Part shown: piece by piece, positions 30,996 to 39,684 of the stretch | Position numbering within the stretch: position 1 is the stretch's first letter | Layout: every line of letters starts with the position of its first letter | Source of the DNA: Streptococcus ferus DSM 20646 | GTDB lineage: Bacteria; Bacillota; Bacilli; Lactobacillales; Streptococcaceae | Direction of reading: 5' to 3' | NCBI RefSeq assembly: GCF_000372425.1 | Contig: NZ_AQVD01000006.1 | Coordinates: 1 to 64,000, forward strand | Length of the DNA stretch: 64,000 nucleotides | Notes under the pieces: model-generated | Database searches by the model: none | The model's input: the letters and a program-made list of their open reading frames with translations, nothing else | Told to the model about the DNA's origin: nothing | Position numbers and translations under genes: made by a program

Positions 30996-31034
30996 CAAAA
31001 AGAGTTTGAGATTTTTGTCTCAAACTCTTTTTAT
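30996..31034. terminator. Bidirectional terminator between pbp1a and nadE
   Basis: AAAAAGAGTTTGAG and CTCAAACTCTTTTT around an 8-nt loop, between convergent genes. Confidence 0.92.
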
Positions 31035-31094
31035 CATGCAGCACCAACTCTTTGATACACGCTTTATTGGAAATCCTTATTCCACTTCTCTTTG

Positions 31095-31919
31095 TTATTT
31101 CCAAAAATCATCAAAGATGGTGATGGGCAGATGGCGTTTATGTTCCGTCTTCTTCCACCAATTTTCAATGGTTTCCTGTGCTTTTGGACTAATCGGCCGC
31201 CCTTCTAAGTAGTCATCAATATCTGCGTAAGTTACGCCGAGAGCCACTTCATCTGCTAAGCCTGGCTTACCGTCTTCTAAGTCCGCTGTCGGCACTTTCT
31301 CGTAAATGGCTTTATCAGCACCCAATTGTGCCAAGAGTTGTTTCCCTTGTCGCTTATTTAAACGGAAAAGCGGCAAAATATCAGCCCCACCGTCGCCAAA
31401 TTTCGTGAAAAAGCCTGTAATGTTTTCCGCAGCATGATCGGTACCAATGACCGCACCCCTGTATTCGCCAGCAATGGCATATTGGGTAATCATACGCTGC
31501 CGCGCTTTAATATTGCCCTTGTTAAAGTCAGAGACAGAAACACCCGCTTCCTCCAAAGCCTCAACCTGACCATCTACGGCAGGTTTAATATTAACGGTGA
31601 GACTCTTGTCCGGCTTGATAAAGGCTAACGCTCTTTGCGCATCCACTTCATCTGCTTGAATACCATAAGGAAGACGGACGGCGATGAACTGGTAGGACAA
31701 ATCGCCAGTTTCTTGGCGCATTTCTGCTGCGGCAATTTGGGCTAAACGACCAGCCAAACTGGAGTCCTGCCCTCCTGAAATCCCTAAGACCAAGGTTTTA
31801 AGAAAAGGATGTTTTTTCAAGTAGTTTTTCAGAAAATCAACCGATTTTCGGATTTCTTCCTCAGGATTAATGGTCGGCTGAACACCTAATGCCTTAATTA
31901 TACTTTCTTGTAAACTCAT
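31095..31919 (-). CDS. nadE: NH3-dependent NAD+ synthetase
   Basis: 274 residues. PP-loop [11 protein letters not shown] for ATP and NaAD binding, and [26 protein letters not shown]. It makes NAD from nicotinate adenine dinucleotide with ammonia; no glutaminase domain is attached. Its start overlaps the pncB stop as ATGA, so both salvage steps are co-expressed. Confidence 0.97.
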   Translation of the reverse strand: MSLQESIIKALGVQPTINPEEEIRKSVDFLKNYLKKHPFLKTLVLGISGGQDSSLAGRLAQIAAAEMRQETGDLSYQFIAVRLPYGIQADEVDAQRALAFIKPDKSLTVNIKPAVDGQVEALEEAGVSVSDFNKGNIKARQRMITQYAIAGEYRGAVIGTDHAAENITGFFTKFGDGGADILPLFRLNKRQGKQLLAQLGADKAIYEKVPTADLEDGKPGLADEVALGVTYADIDDYLEGRPISPKAQETIENWWKKTEHKRHLPITIFDDFWK

Positions 31920-33376
31920 TTGACCTCTCCTTTTTGATAAGACTCCTTACGGATGCGATCAATCAGATTCATCTTATTATCCCAGACGTCCTTAGCTAAA
32001 TCAACAGGGTAATCCTGAGGATTGAGAACACGTCTATACTCGTCCCAGAGGTTGTCTAACTCTTTTTTGGCATAAGCTCTGATGCTGTCTAAGCTCGGCA
32101 GGTCATAGACTAATTCGCCTTGATCAAAAATATCCACTAGGAGAGGAACAGCGGCAAAGTCTTTCACCGTTTTATTGATATAAGTGTAGACCGGATGGAA
32201 CATATAAAGTTCGTCTAAATCATTGACATCCACATCTGTAAAGGTGATATAGTCACCTTCTGACTTCCCTTTCGCCTTGCTGGTAATCCGCCAGACTTGT
32301 TTTTTTCCGGGGGTTGATACCTTTTCAGCATTATTGGACAATTTGATGGTATCCTGCATGATGCCATGATCATCTTCAATGGATACAATCTTATAAACAG
32401 CTCCTAAGGCAGGCTGATCATAGGCTGTAATCAGTTTTGTTCCAACCCCCCAGACATCAATTTTAGCTTTTTGCATCTTAAGATTGAGAATGGTATTCTC
32501 ATCCAAATCGTTGGATGCGTAAATTTTAGCTTCTGTAAAACCTGCGGCATCCAGCTGTTTGCGTACCTTTTTGGATAGGTAGGCCATATCTCCAGAATCA
32601 ATGCGAACCCCTAAAAAATTAATCTGATCACCCAGCTCCTTGGCCACACGAATAGCTGCCGGCACTCCTAAACGCAATGTGTCATAGGTGTCCACCAAGA
32701 AGACACAATCTTTATGAGTGGCTGCGTAAGCCTTAAAGGCTTCATAATCATTTCCATAGACCTGTACCAATGAATGGGCATGGGTCCCTGAAACTGGAAT
32801 ACCGAAAATCTTACCCGCTCGGACATTACTGGTAGCATCTGCCCCACCAATAACAGCTGCCCTTGTCCCCCAAATGGCAGCATCCATTTCCTGAGCGCGT
32901 CGGCTGCCAAATTCCAAAAGAGGCTCATCTTCAATGACTGACCTAATACGGGCAGCCTTGGTGGCAATCAGGGTCTGGAAATTGATAATATTTAGCAAAG
33001 CGGTTTCAACCAGCTGACATTGAGCCAAGGGACCTTCTACCTGAACAATGGGTTCATTAGCAAATACCAAGTCACCTTCTTGTGCGGATTTCACACTTAA
33101 TTCCAGGCGCAAGTCCTTTAAATAGGCTAGAAAATCTTCTGGATAACCCAAATCCTGCAGATAAGCAAGATCTGTTTCAGAAAAAGTGAGGTTCTTTAAG
33201 TAATGAACCAGCCTTTCAAGCCCTGCAAAAACCGCATAGCCATTTTCAAATGGCTCTTTACGGAAATAGGCTTCAAATACCGCTTTTTTCTGATGAATCC
33301 CTTTGTTAAAATAGACCTGCATCATGTTAATTTGATATAAATCGGTATGCAGGCTTAAACTATCATCTGAATACAT
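31916..33376 (-). CDS. pncB: Nicotinate phosphoribosyltransferase
   Basis: 486 residues. It converts nicotinate and PRPP to nicotinate mononucleotide. Seen: [13 protein letters not shown] at the start, [22 protein letters not shown] with the phosphorylated-His site, and [14 protein letters not shown]. First gene of pncB-nadE; a TATAAT lies at 33403-33408 on the minus strand, ~27 nt before the ATG. Confidence 0.97.
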   Translation of the reverse strand: MYSDDSLSLHTDLYQINMMQVYFNKGIHQKKAVFEAYFRKEPFENGYAVFAGLERLVHYLKNLTFSETDLAYLQDLGYPEDFLAYLKDLRLELSVKSAQEGDLVFANEPIVQVEGPLAQCQLVETALLNIINFQTLIATKAARIRSVIEDEPLLEFGSRRAQEMDAAIWGTRAAVIGGADATSNVRAGKIFGIPVSGTHAHSLVQVYGNDYEAFKAYAATHKDCVFLVDTYDTLRLGVPAAIRVAKELGDQINFLGVRIDSGDMAYLSKKVRKQLDAAGFTEAKIYASNDLDENTILNLKMQKAKIDVWGVGTKLITAYDQPALGAVYKIVSIEDDHGIMQDTIKLSNNAEKVSTPGKKQVWRITSKAKGKSEGDYITFTDVDVNDLDELYMFHPVYTYINKTVKDFAAVPLLVDIFDQGELVYDLPSLDSIRAYAKKELDNLWDEYRRVLNPQDYPVDLAKDVWDNKMNLIDRIRKESYQKGEVK

Positions 33377-33402
33377 GATTTCTCCTTTGATATAATGCCT
33401 TT

Positions 33403-33408
33403 ATTATA
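33403..33408 (-). promoter_or_regulatory. pncB promoter -10
   Basis: TATAAT on the minus strand in GGTATAATAAAG; the best -35 (CTGTCA, 16 bp upstream) is weak. Confidence 0.55.
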
Positions 33409-33439
33409 CCACATTTTTGACTACTGACAGGATAATATC

Positions 33440-33470
33440 TCAAAGAAAAGAAGCCTTCTGGCTTCTCCTT
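33440..33470 (-). terminator. trxB terminator
   Basis: AGAAGCC-AGAA-GGCTTCT stem then TTTCTTT on the minus strand, after trxB. Confidence 0.8.
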
Positions 33471-33478
33471 TCATGTTT

Positions 33479-34393
33479 TTAAAAATGGTCGACAATGTAG
33501 TGGTAAGCTTCCTGAGCAGCTGTCGCACCATCACCAACAGCCGTTGTGATTTGACGGAGATCCTTTTGACGGACATCTCCCACCGCAAAAAGTCCAGAAA
33601 GAGAAGTTCTCATATGATCATCCGTTGGTACCCAGCCATCGTCATCTGTGATACCTAGGTCCTCAACCATAGAAGAAACAGGATCAAGTCCTACGTAAAC
33701 AAACACACCTCCGAAGGCTTGATTGCTGATTTGACCTGTTTTAAGATTTTCAAAATCAACACTGGTCACCTTATTGTCATCACCCTTGATTTCTTTCACG
33801 ACGGAGTCCCAAATGAAATCAATCTTGTCATGAGCAAAGGCCCGTTCTTGTAATACTTTTTGAGCACGTAATTCATCCCGACGATGCACAATGGTCACTT
33901 TCTTAGCAAACTGTGTTAGAAACAATGCTTCTTCAACAGCTGAATCTCCACCGCCAACTACTAAAAGTTCCTGATCTCGGAAAAAAGCACCGTCACAGAC
34001 CGCACAATAAGAGACACCACGGCTGCTGTATGTTTCTTCCCCTGGAACACCTAGATGGCGATGCTTGGCTCCAGTCGCTAAAATAACGGTCTTCGCTTCA
34101 TAAACCTGATCATCTGTAATCACCTTTTTGATTGGGCCATCTTCTTCAATCTTCGAAACAATTCCATAGAGGTTTTCCACTCCAAGTTTTTCAAGGGGTT
34201 CAAACATCTTCATAGACAATTCCGGTCCAGAAATCATGTCATAGCCTGGGTAATTTTCAATATCGGCGGTATTATTCATCTGGCCGCCAGGTGCACCTTG
34301 TTCCAGAGTGGCTACTTTGAGGTTGCTTCTAGCTGCATAAAGAGCCGCTGTCATACCAGCTGGCCCTGCCCCAATAATGATGGTATCGTACAT
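33479..34393 (-). CDS. trxB: Thioredoxin-disulfide reductase
   Basis: 304 residues. FAD site GAGPAGMTAALYAARS, redox-active CAVC at about 133-136 (SYCAVCDGAFF), NADPH site VGGGDSAVEEALFL and C-terminal FAVGDVRQK. It passes NADPH electrons to thioredoxin. Preceded by a small two-TM protein gene, 64 bp away. Confidence 0.97.
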   Translation of the reverse strand: MYDTIIIGAGPAGMTAALYAARSNLKVATLEQGAPGGQMNNTADIENYPGYDMISGPELSMKMFEPLEKLGVENLYGIVSKIEEDGPIKKVITDDQVYEAKTVILATGAKHRHLGVPGEETYSSRGVSYCAVCDGAFFRDQELLVVGGGDSAVEEALFLTQFAKKVTIVHRRDELRAQKVLQERAFAHDKIDFIWDSVVKEIKGDDNKVTSVDFENLKTGQISNQAFGGVFVYVGLDPVSSMVEDLGITDDDGWVPTDDHMRTSLSGLFAVGDVRQKDLRQITTAVGDGATAAQEAYHYIVDHF

Positions 34394-34457
34394 AATTTAT
34401 CCTTCTTTTACTATTTCTGTTCCTTATTCTAAAAAAAATACAATGATTTTTCCACTC

Positions 34458-34682
34458 TTACGCTTGTAACATCAAAATAATCGCCATATAAGCAAAAGCC
34501 AAGATGGGAATAGTCACTAAATCCATTAAGAGGGCTTCGTATAAGATAGACAGTCGTTCCTTGGACGTCTTATCCTTCCTTCTTAAAGCCCGATAAAAAA
34601 TCCAGGCTGCAGAAATCAAGAGGACTGTCAGGCTGGATAAGATTAATCCTTGCAAATATAATTTAAAAATTTCTACTAACAT
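34458..34682 (-). CDS. Small two-TM membrane protein (DUF4059 family)
   Basis: 74 residues. Two hydrophobic helices (about 10-33 and 51-72) flank a short basic loop (RALRRKDKTSKERL). It matches the small streptococcal DUF4059 proteins found beside trxB and amino-acid transporter genes. No function is known. It lies after the transporter terminator and before trxB. Confidence 0.85.
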   Translation of the reverse strand: MLVEIFKLYLQGLILSSLTVLLISAAWIFYRALRRKDKTSKERLSILYEALLMDLVTIPILAFAYMAIILMLQA

Positions 34683-34694
34683 ATGACCACCAAA

Positions 34695-34726
34695 CTAAAA
34701 GTACTCCCTTAGGAGTACTTTTATTA
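34695..34726 (-). terminator. Terminator of the cystine transporter operon
   Basis: AAAAGTACTCC-TAAG-GGAGTACTTTT stem with T-rich tail on the minus strand, between the ATPase gene and the DUF4059 gene. Confidence 0.88.
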
Positions 34727-34728
34727 TA

Positions 34729-35472
34729 TCAGATAAAGCTCTTTTTGTAACTGGCAAAAAATTCACGTGTCCGTTCTTCCTTAGGATGATTGAAGAGCTG
34801 GTCAGGGCTTCCCTCTTCCAAGATATGCCCCTTTTCAAGAAAGAGAACTTTATCAGCCACTTGGCGGACAAAAGCCATATCATGACTGACCAAAACCATG
34901 GTCTGTCCAGACTGAGCAGCCTGGGCAATAGACTTTTCAACTTCTCCCACAAGCTCTGGATCAAGAGCAGAAGTCGGCTCATCAAGCAAGAGAACATCTG
35001 GCTTCATTGCTAAGGCTCGCGCCAGGGCAACCCTTTGTTTTTGACCGCCTGATAGATGTCTTGGGTAATGATTTTCTCGATCGGAAAGGCCAACTTTGGC
35101 TAACTCTTCCCTAGCAATCTTTGTGGCCTCATCATCAGAAAGTTTTTTGACAATCTTCAACCCCTCTTTGACATTGTCTAAGGCTGTTCGGCGTTCAAAA
35201 AGATTAAATTGCTGGAAAACCATGGCCAGCTTGCGGCGAAGAATGAGAACCTCTTCCTTACTGATCTCTTGAAAATCAACCTTGAAGTCATCGATTTCAA
35301 TCGTTCCTGAATCAGGCTCCTCCAAATAATTCAGGCTGCGCAGAAACGTTGATTTTCCGGCACCCGAAGCCCCGACCAAGGCAACAACATCTCCTTTTTC
35401 AATTTCTAAATCAAGGTTATCAAGAACTTTTTGTCCCGAAAAAGCCTTGCTCAAATGCGAAATGCGAATCAT
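34729..35472 (-). CDS. tcyC: Cystine ABC transporter ATP-binding protein
   Basis: 247 residues. Walker A GASGAGKST (34-42), Q-loop FQQFNLF, signature LSGGQKQR, Walker B VLLLDEPTSALDPE and H-loop VSHDMAF. A polar amino-acid importer ATPase of the HisP/GlnQ class. Its start overlaps the permease stop. The CYS-box at the operon head supports cystine as substrate and the S. mutans name TcyC; without that, only amino-acid uptake could be claimed. Confidence 0.88.
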   Translation of the reverse strand: MIRISHLSKAFSGQKVLDNLDLEIEKGDVVALVGASGAGKSTFLRSLNYLEEPDSGTIEIDDFKVDFQEISKEEVLILRRKLAMVFQQFNLFERRTALDNVKEGLKIVKKLSDDEATKIAREELAKVGLSDRENHYPRHLSGGQKQRVALARALAMKPDVLLLDEPTSALDPELVGEVEKSIAQAAQSGQTMVLVSHDMAFVRQVADKVLFLEKGHILEEGSPDQLFNHPKEERTREFFASYKKSFI

Positions 35473-36275
35473 TAGCGAACCCCTCCTTCCACTGCTGTAT
35501 CTTGAACAATATTAGCGGGTGAGGCAATTTCCATTTTCTTTTCAATGAGCCGACCGACTTGTTCGATCACGATACTGACTGCCCAGTAGACTAAGGCAAC
35601 GGAGATAAAACGTTCAAAATAACGGTAGTCAGAGCCCCCCAAAATTTGAGCCTGCGCAAACATCTCCACAATACCAGCATTAAAGGCTAGAGAAGTTCCC
35701 TTCGTCAGACCAATTAGGGTGTTTATCAGAGTTGGCGTTGCCACCACGGCTGCATTGGGGATGATGACGCGGCGGTAAATTTGAGCATTGGTCATACCCA
35801 AGCTCTTAGCAGCTTCAATTTCCCCTGCGCTGACAGACTGAATGGCCGCCCGAATCGTTTCACTGGTATAGGCTGCCTCGTTAAAGGCAAAGGCTGTGAT
35901 GGCAAAAACAGATGCTGGAATGGCATTGATATTTAATTCCAGACCTGTTTTTTGGTTTAAGGCCTTGAGAGCCAAGGGAATCCCGTAATAAGTCAGCATG
36001 AGCTGAACCAAGATTGGTGTGCCTCGCAAAAAAGAGACGAAGGCCGCTTGAATCGGATACAGCACCTTGACTCTATTGATTTTCACAATGGCAAAGAGCA
36101 TGGCCAGAATAAGACCAAAAACGGACCCTCCCAGAGTTAAGAGCAGGGTCGTTGGTAGTTTTTCAAGAATGGAAGGAATGGCATCGAAGACCGAACGCCA
36201 ACTGAATAGTTTACCTTCCGGAAATAGTGCGACAAAGTTGTCATACCAACCTGTCGATAATACATAAAGCGACAT
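35472..36275 (-). CDS. tcyB: Cystine ABC transporter permease
   Basis: 267 residues. HisM-type permease with about five membrane helices and the EAA loop (AAYTSETIRAAIQSVSAGEIEAAKSLGMTNAQIYRRVIIP). Substrate inferred from the operon's CYS-box and gene order. Between the binding protein (18 bp away) and the ATPase (1-nt overlap). Confidence 0.87.
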   Translation of the reverse strand: MSLYVLSTGWYDNFVALFPEGKLFSWRSVFDAIPSILEKLPTTLLLTLGGSVFGLILAMLFAIVKINRVKVLYPIQAAFVSFLRGTPILVQLMLTYYGIPLALKALNQKTGLELNINAIPASVFAITAFAFNEAAYTSETIRAAIQSVSAGEIEAAKSLGMTNAQIYRRVIIPNAAVVATPTLINTLIGLTKGTSLAFNAGIVEMFAQAQILGGSDYRYFERFISVALVYWAVSIVIEQVGRLIEKKMEIASPANIVQDTAVEGGVR

Positions 36276-36293
36276 AATGTTCCTTTTCTAGAC

Positions 36294-37112
36294 CTACTTC
36301 AACGAAGATACAAAGTCGCCGCCGAAGTATTTTTTACTGAGTTTTTTGAGCGTTCCATCCTTTTTCAGGACCTTAATGCGTTTATTCACGAAGGCTTGGA
36401 GTTTTTTCCCCTCATCGTCTTTAGCAAATAAGATATATTCTAAGCCATCCTTATCACCGCCGACTTTATCGGTGACATCAGCAACCTTAAGGTTTATTCC
36501 CTGATCTTTAATGACGGTTTTGAGAGAGATGGCATCATAGAGCAGAAAATCAATCTTGCCTGCTTCGACATTTTGCAATCGCTGTGCCAGAGTGACCGAA
36601 TTGGCAACGTACTTAATGTCAATAGCTTCTTTATCAGCATTTGCCTTATTCCAGTCTTCTAAAATACCAGCATAATTAGAGCCTGCGTAAACTTCAACTG
36701 TTTTTCCTGACAGCTCACTCAAACTGTTCAGTTTTCCAGCCTTACTGGCAATGGCATAATTGGATTTGGAGATAGGGTCTGAAAAGAGATATTTTTCAGC
36801 TCTTTCTTCGTTATAATTGAGGTTGTTAGCAGAAAGCTGGTAACGCCCAGCGTCAATCCCAGTCAAAATTGAAGAGAAAGGGACGGTCTCGTATTTGACT
36901 TTATAGTCCTTAGACCCTTTAAAAATAGCCTTCACCACTTCAATATCATAACCGGCAAATTTGCCATCTTTTTTATAGGTAAAAGGTGCTGTATCTGAGT
37001 CCGTTGCCAATGTGATGGTTGTTTTAGAGGCTGCTTGGACTGGCCGTGTCAGCCATAAAGCCGAGATAAACAGGGCAAGCAGACTTAGCCATTTATAGTT
37101 GCTTTTTGTCAT
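36294..37112 (-). CDS. tcyA: Cystine ABC transporter substrate-binding protein without lipobox
   Basis: 272 residues, SBP_bac_3 fold (ITLATDSDTAPFTYKKDGKFAGYDIEVVKAIF). The N-terminus is a signal sequence (MTKSNYKWLSLLALFISALW, ending near PVQAAS), but there is no cysteine there or anywhere in the protein, so it cannot be a lipoprotein; it would be anchored by an uncleaved signal or released after an AxA cut. First gene of tcyABC. Gene order and operator fit the S. mutans cystine transporter. Confidence 0.87.
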   Translation of the reverse strand: MTKSNYKWLSLLALFISALWLTRPVQAASKTTITLATDSDTAPFTYKKDGKFAGYDIEVVKAIFKGSKDYKVKYETVPFSSILTGIDAGRYQLSANNLNYNEERAEKYLFSDPISKSNYAIASKAGKLNSLSELSGKTVEVYAGSNYAGILEDWNKANADKEAIDIKYVANSVTLAQRLQNVEAGKIDFLLYDAISLKTVIKDQGINLKVADVTDKVGGDKDGLEYILFAKDDEGKKLQAFVNKRIKVLKKDGTLKKLSKKYFGGDFVSSLK

Positions 37113-37141
37113 TATTTTCTCCTAAAATCGTTTTATACTTC

Positions 37142-37170
37142 AGTTTATCACGATAGCCATAAGCTGTATA
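37142..37170 (-). promoter_or_regulatory. tcyABC promoter
   Basis: TATACA (37165-37170), 17-bp spacer, TAAACT (37142-37147) on the minus strand. The CYS-box ends 12 nt before the -35, exactly as at cysK. Confidence 0.75.
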
Positions 37171-37182
37171 ATAGTTATTTCT

Positions 37183-37209
37183 TATCACTGTGATAATATT
37201 TCCCTATCA
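37183..37209 (-). promoter_or_regulatory. CYS-box (CmbR/CysR-type operator) upstream of tcyABC
   Basis: TGATA-N9-TATCA-N3-TGATA on the minus strand, with the central palindrome TTATCACAGTGATAA. The 12 nt that follow (AGAAATAACTAT) also resemble those after the cysK box (AGAAATATGTAT). Likely bound by a LysR-type activator. Confidence 0.87.
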
Positions 37210-37210
37210 C

Positions 37211-37243
37211 AAAAAAGCAGTGACTGTAAACAATCACTGCTTT
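37211..37243 (-). terminator. Terminator of the DEAD-box helicase gene
   Basis: AAAGCAGTGA/TCACTGCTTT stem then TTTTTT on the minus strand; it overlaps the helicase stop and ends next to the CYS-box. Confidence 0.88.
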
Positions 37244-38585
37244 AGAATTCCTGTTTTCGGGCTTTACGCTCAGCCCTGCCTCGGGCACGGGCTTCAATCC
37301 GTTTGGTTTTTCGGCGTTTTTCATCCACTGCCCATTTAATCTTCTTTTTATAGCCGGGCTTGATTTTTCTCTTTTTCTTTTTGACCAAGCCAATCATTTC
37401 CAAATCAAGTTTTTCCTGACTTTTTTCACGATTAGCACGCCTGTCACGGTCGTAAGTGTCCTGAAACTCACCATTTTTGATGAGTTTTGGAAGGAAGGCA
37501 ATCCCCATTTTTTCCAGTTCTCGAATATCAGAGTCATCACTTGGTTGATAGAGGGTAATCGCCGTTCCTGTCAGCCCATTTCTTCCCGTACGTCCCACAC
37601 GATGAACAAAGAAGGACAAATCCTGAGGAATGGCGTCATTGATGACATGGCTGACTCCTTCGATATCAATCCCACGCGCAGCTAGATCCGTTGCCACGAT
37701 GTATTGGAATTCCAGATTTTTCACCTGGCTCATAATACGCTTACGCTCCCGCGGAGGAATGTCACCATGGATTTTGGCTACCCGCAAACCATTAGCCGTC
37801 AGATAGCTATGGAGCTCATCTGCACGCGCCTTCGTATTGACAAAAATCATGGCCAAATAAGGCTGCATGAGCTTGGTCATCTCTAAAATTTGAGCATTTT
37901 TGTCTCGACCCTTGGTGGAAATCAGCCAGTTTTCAATAGTATCTGAAATGACCGTTTTAGTCTTGATTTGTTCAATGACTGGAGTGGATAAGTATTTTTT
38001 CAAAAAGGGTTGTAATTTTTGTGGAATAGTCGCTGAGAAGACCAAAATCTGTACTTTGCGGGGCAAAGTCGCCGCAATCTTATCCACGGTCTCTAAGAAG
38101 CCCATATCCAGCGTCATGTCTGCTTCATCAACCACAAAGGCCTTCGCCTTATGAATGTCCAAAGAACCTGACTTGACCAAATCATAAATACGTCCTGGTG
38201 TCCCGATAACGATATGAGGCTGATTGGACTGAAGCTTGTCCATCTGACGAGTCTTATCAGTACCTCCCACATAGTTAACCACTCGTAGGTCTGTCTCGGA
38301 ATGCCCTGCAATCTGACGAGCCGCCTGATAAATCTGCGTCGCTAGCTCTCGTGACGGTGCCGTAATGACTGCCTGCACCTGATCTGCCGTTTCATCCAGC
38401 ATTTGGAAAATTGGTATCAAAAAAGTATGGGTCTTGCCCGAACCCGTCTTGGATTCACCGACCAGATCTCGTCCGGATAGGACCACAGGAATTAGTTTCT
38501 CCTGAACAGGAGTTGGTCTTTCAAAGTTAGCAGCGGCCAAGGCCTGATGGATATACTCTTTAAATTGATAATCATTGAATGTCAT
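37242..38585 (-). CDS. cshB: DEAD-box RNA helicase (CshB-like)
   Basis: 447 residues. Q motif (ERPTPVQEKLIP), Walker A ESKTGSGKTHTF, PSRELATQ, TPGRI, VDEADMTLD, SAT, and HRVGRTGR in the second domain. A strongly basic C-terminal tail (Lys/Arg-rich, ~60 residues) should bind RNA. It unwinds structured RNA in ribosome assembly or decay, often at low temperature. CshB is the nearest family; CshA would be longer. Confidence 0.9.
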   Translation of the reverse strand: MTFNDYQFKEYIHQALAAANFERPTPVQEKLIPVVLSGRDLVGESKTGSGKTHTFLIPIFQMLDETADQVQAVITAPSRELATQIYQAARQIAGHSETDLRVVNYVGGTDKTRQMDKLQSNQPHIVIGTPGRIYDLVKSGSLDIHKAKAFVVDEADMTLDMGFLETVDKIAATLPRKVQILVFSATIPQKLQPFLKKYLSTPVIEQIKTKTVISDTIENWLISTKGRDKNAQILEMTKLMQPYLAMIFVNTKARADELHSYLTANGLRVAKIHGDIPPRERKRIMSQVKNLEFQYIVATDLAARGIDIEGVSHVINDAIPQDLSFFVHRVGRTGRNGLTGTAITLYQPSDDSDIRELEKMGIAFLPKLIKNGEFQDTYDRDRRANREKSQEKLDLEMIGLVKKKKRKIKPGYKKKIKWAVDEKRRKTKRIEARARGRAERKARKQEF

Positions 38586-38629
38586 ATTTACCTCTAATCT
38601 ATCTTACCCATTATAGCATTAAACTTTCT

Positions 38630-38662
38630 AAAAAAGCAAAAACAGCAGAAAACTGCCGTTTT
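38630..38662 (-). terminator. mraY terminator
   Basis: ACGGCAG/CTGCTGT stem with a TTTT loop and TTTTTGCTTTTTT tail on the minus strand, immediately after the mraY stop. Confidence 0.75.
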
Positions 38663-38663
38663 G

Positions 38664-39683
38664 TTAGACATATAAAATCACCAGCGTCAAGAGACTTCCA
38701 AGGAGTCCCAGACCCCACAGAAAGAAATCAACTTGCCATTCAGACCAGCGAGTAGAGCTGTCTCCAAATCCAAGTCCACCGAGTTCCAAGTGGTGATGGT
38801 AAGGTGTCATCCGGAAGATACGCTGTCCTTCGCCCGTCTTTCGCTTGGTCCACTTAAAGTAGAAGACCTGCAGCATGACAGATGAGGTTTCTAAAACATA
38901 AACGATACCAACCAAAATCAAGGTCCACTCTTGGCGGAGAGTGATGGAAATGGTAGCCAATAAGGCTCCTAGCGCCAGACTGCCGACATCTCCCATAAAT
39001 ACCTTGGCTGGCTTGCGATTATAGATAAAGAAACCAAGAAGGGCTCCAATCATCACCACAATAATAGACAGCACATCAAATTGCCGTTGCTGATAAGCGA
39101 TGATGCCATAGGTAGCTAAGCTAATGACCACAGAGATCGAGGCTAAGCCATCAATACCATCTGTCAGGTTAACCGCATTGGAAAAGCCGACCACCCAAAA
39201 AAGAACAAAGAAAACATAGAAGATACCCAAATGAAGATGTAAACCAAAAAAATTTAAGGCATCTGTTCCGCTGGGGCGAACATGTACAAAATAAAAGACA
39301 AGTCCACCGATAATCTGGAGGGTCATTTTTTGAGAAGCTGTCAGTCCTTCATTGATTTTTCTGAAAATTTTCAAAAAATCATCCAAAAAGCCAATGGTTC
39401 CATAGATAAAAAGGACAGATAAGGTCGCTATTGTCGAACCAATAGCAGGACCATACTGAAAATAAGGAAAAAGAGCCATAATCAGAGAAACGAGGAGGGC
39501 AACTGCCAAAAAGACTGTTCCTCCCATGGTCGGTGTTCCTGCTTTGGCCAAATGTTGCTTAACGTCTTCATGCATCTGCTGACCGCTGATCTTTTTCATC
39601 TGATAAAAACGAATGAAAAAGGGCATGAGGATGATCGATAAGGCAAAAGCGAACAGCCCCGCGATAAATATACTGGTTAACAT
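38664..39683 (-). CDS. mraY: Phospho-MurNAc-pentapeptide translocase
   Basis: 339 residues with about ten membrane helices. Catalytic aspartates in [21 protein letters not shown] and [11 protein letters not shown], and the [11 protein letters not shown] loop. It makes lipid I on the inner membrane leaflet. Last gene of the rsmH-ftsL-pbp2x-mraY cluster, 1 bp after pbp2x. Confidence 0.98.
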   Translation of the reverse strand: MLTSIFIAGLFAFALSIILMPFFIRFYQMKKISGQQMHEDVKQHLAKAGTPTMGGTVFLAVALLVSLIMALFPYFQYGPAIGSTIATLSVLFIYGTIGFLDDFLKIFRKINEGLTASQKMTLQIIGGLVFYFVHVRPSGTDALNFFGLHLHLGIFYVFFVLFWVVGFSNAVNLTDGIDGLASISVVISLATYGIIAYQQRQFDVLSIIVVMIGALLGFFIYNRKPAKVFMGDVGSLALGALLATISITLRQEWTLILVGIVYVLETSSVMLQVFYFKWTKRKTGEGQRIFRMTPYHHHLELGGLGFGDSSTRWSEWQVDFFLWGLGLLGSLLTLVILYV

Positions 39684-39684
39684 C

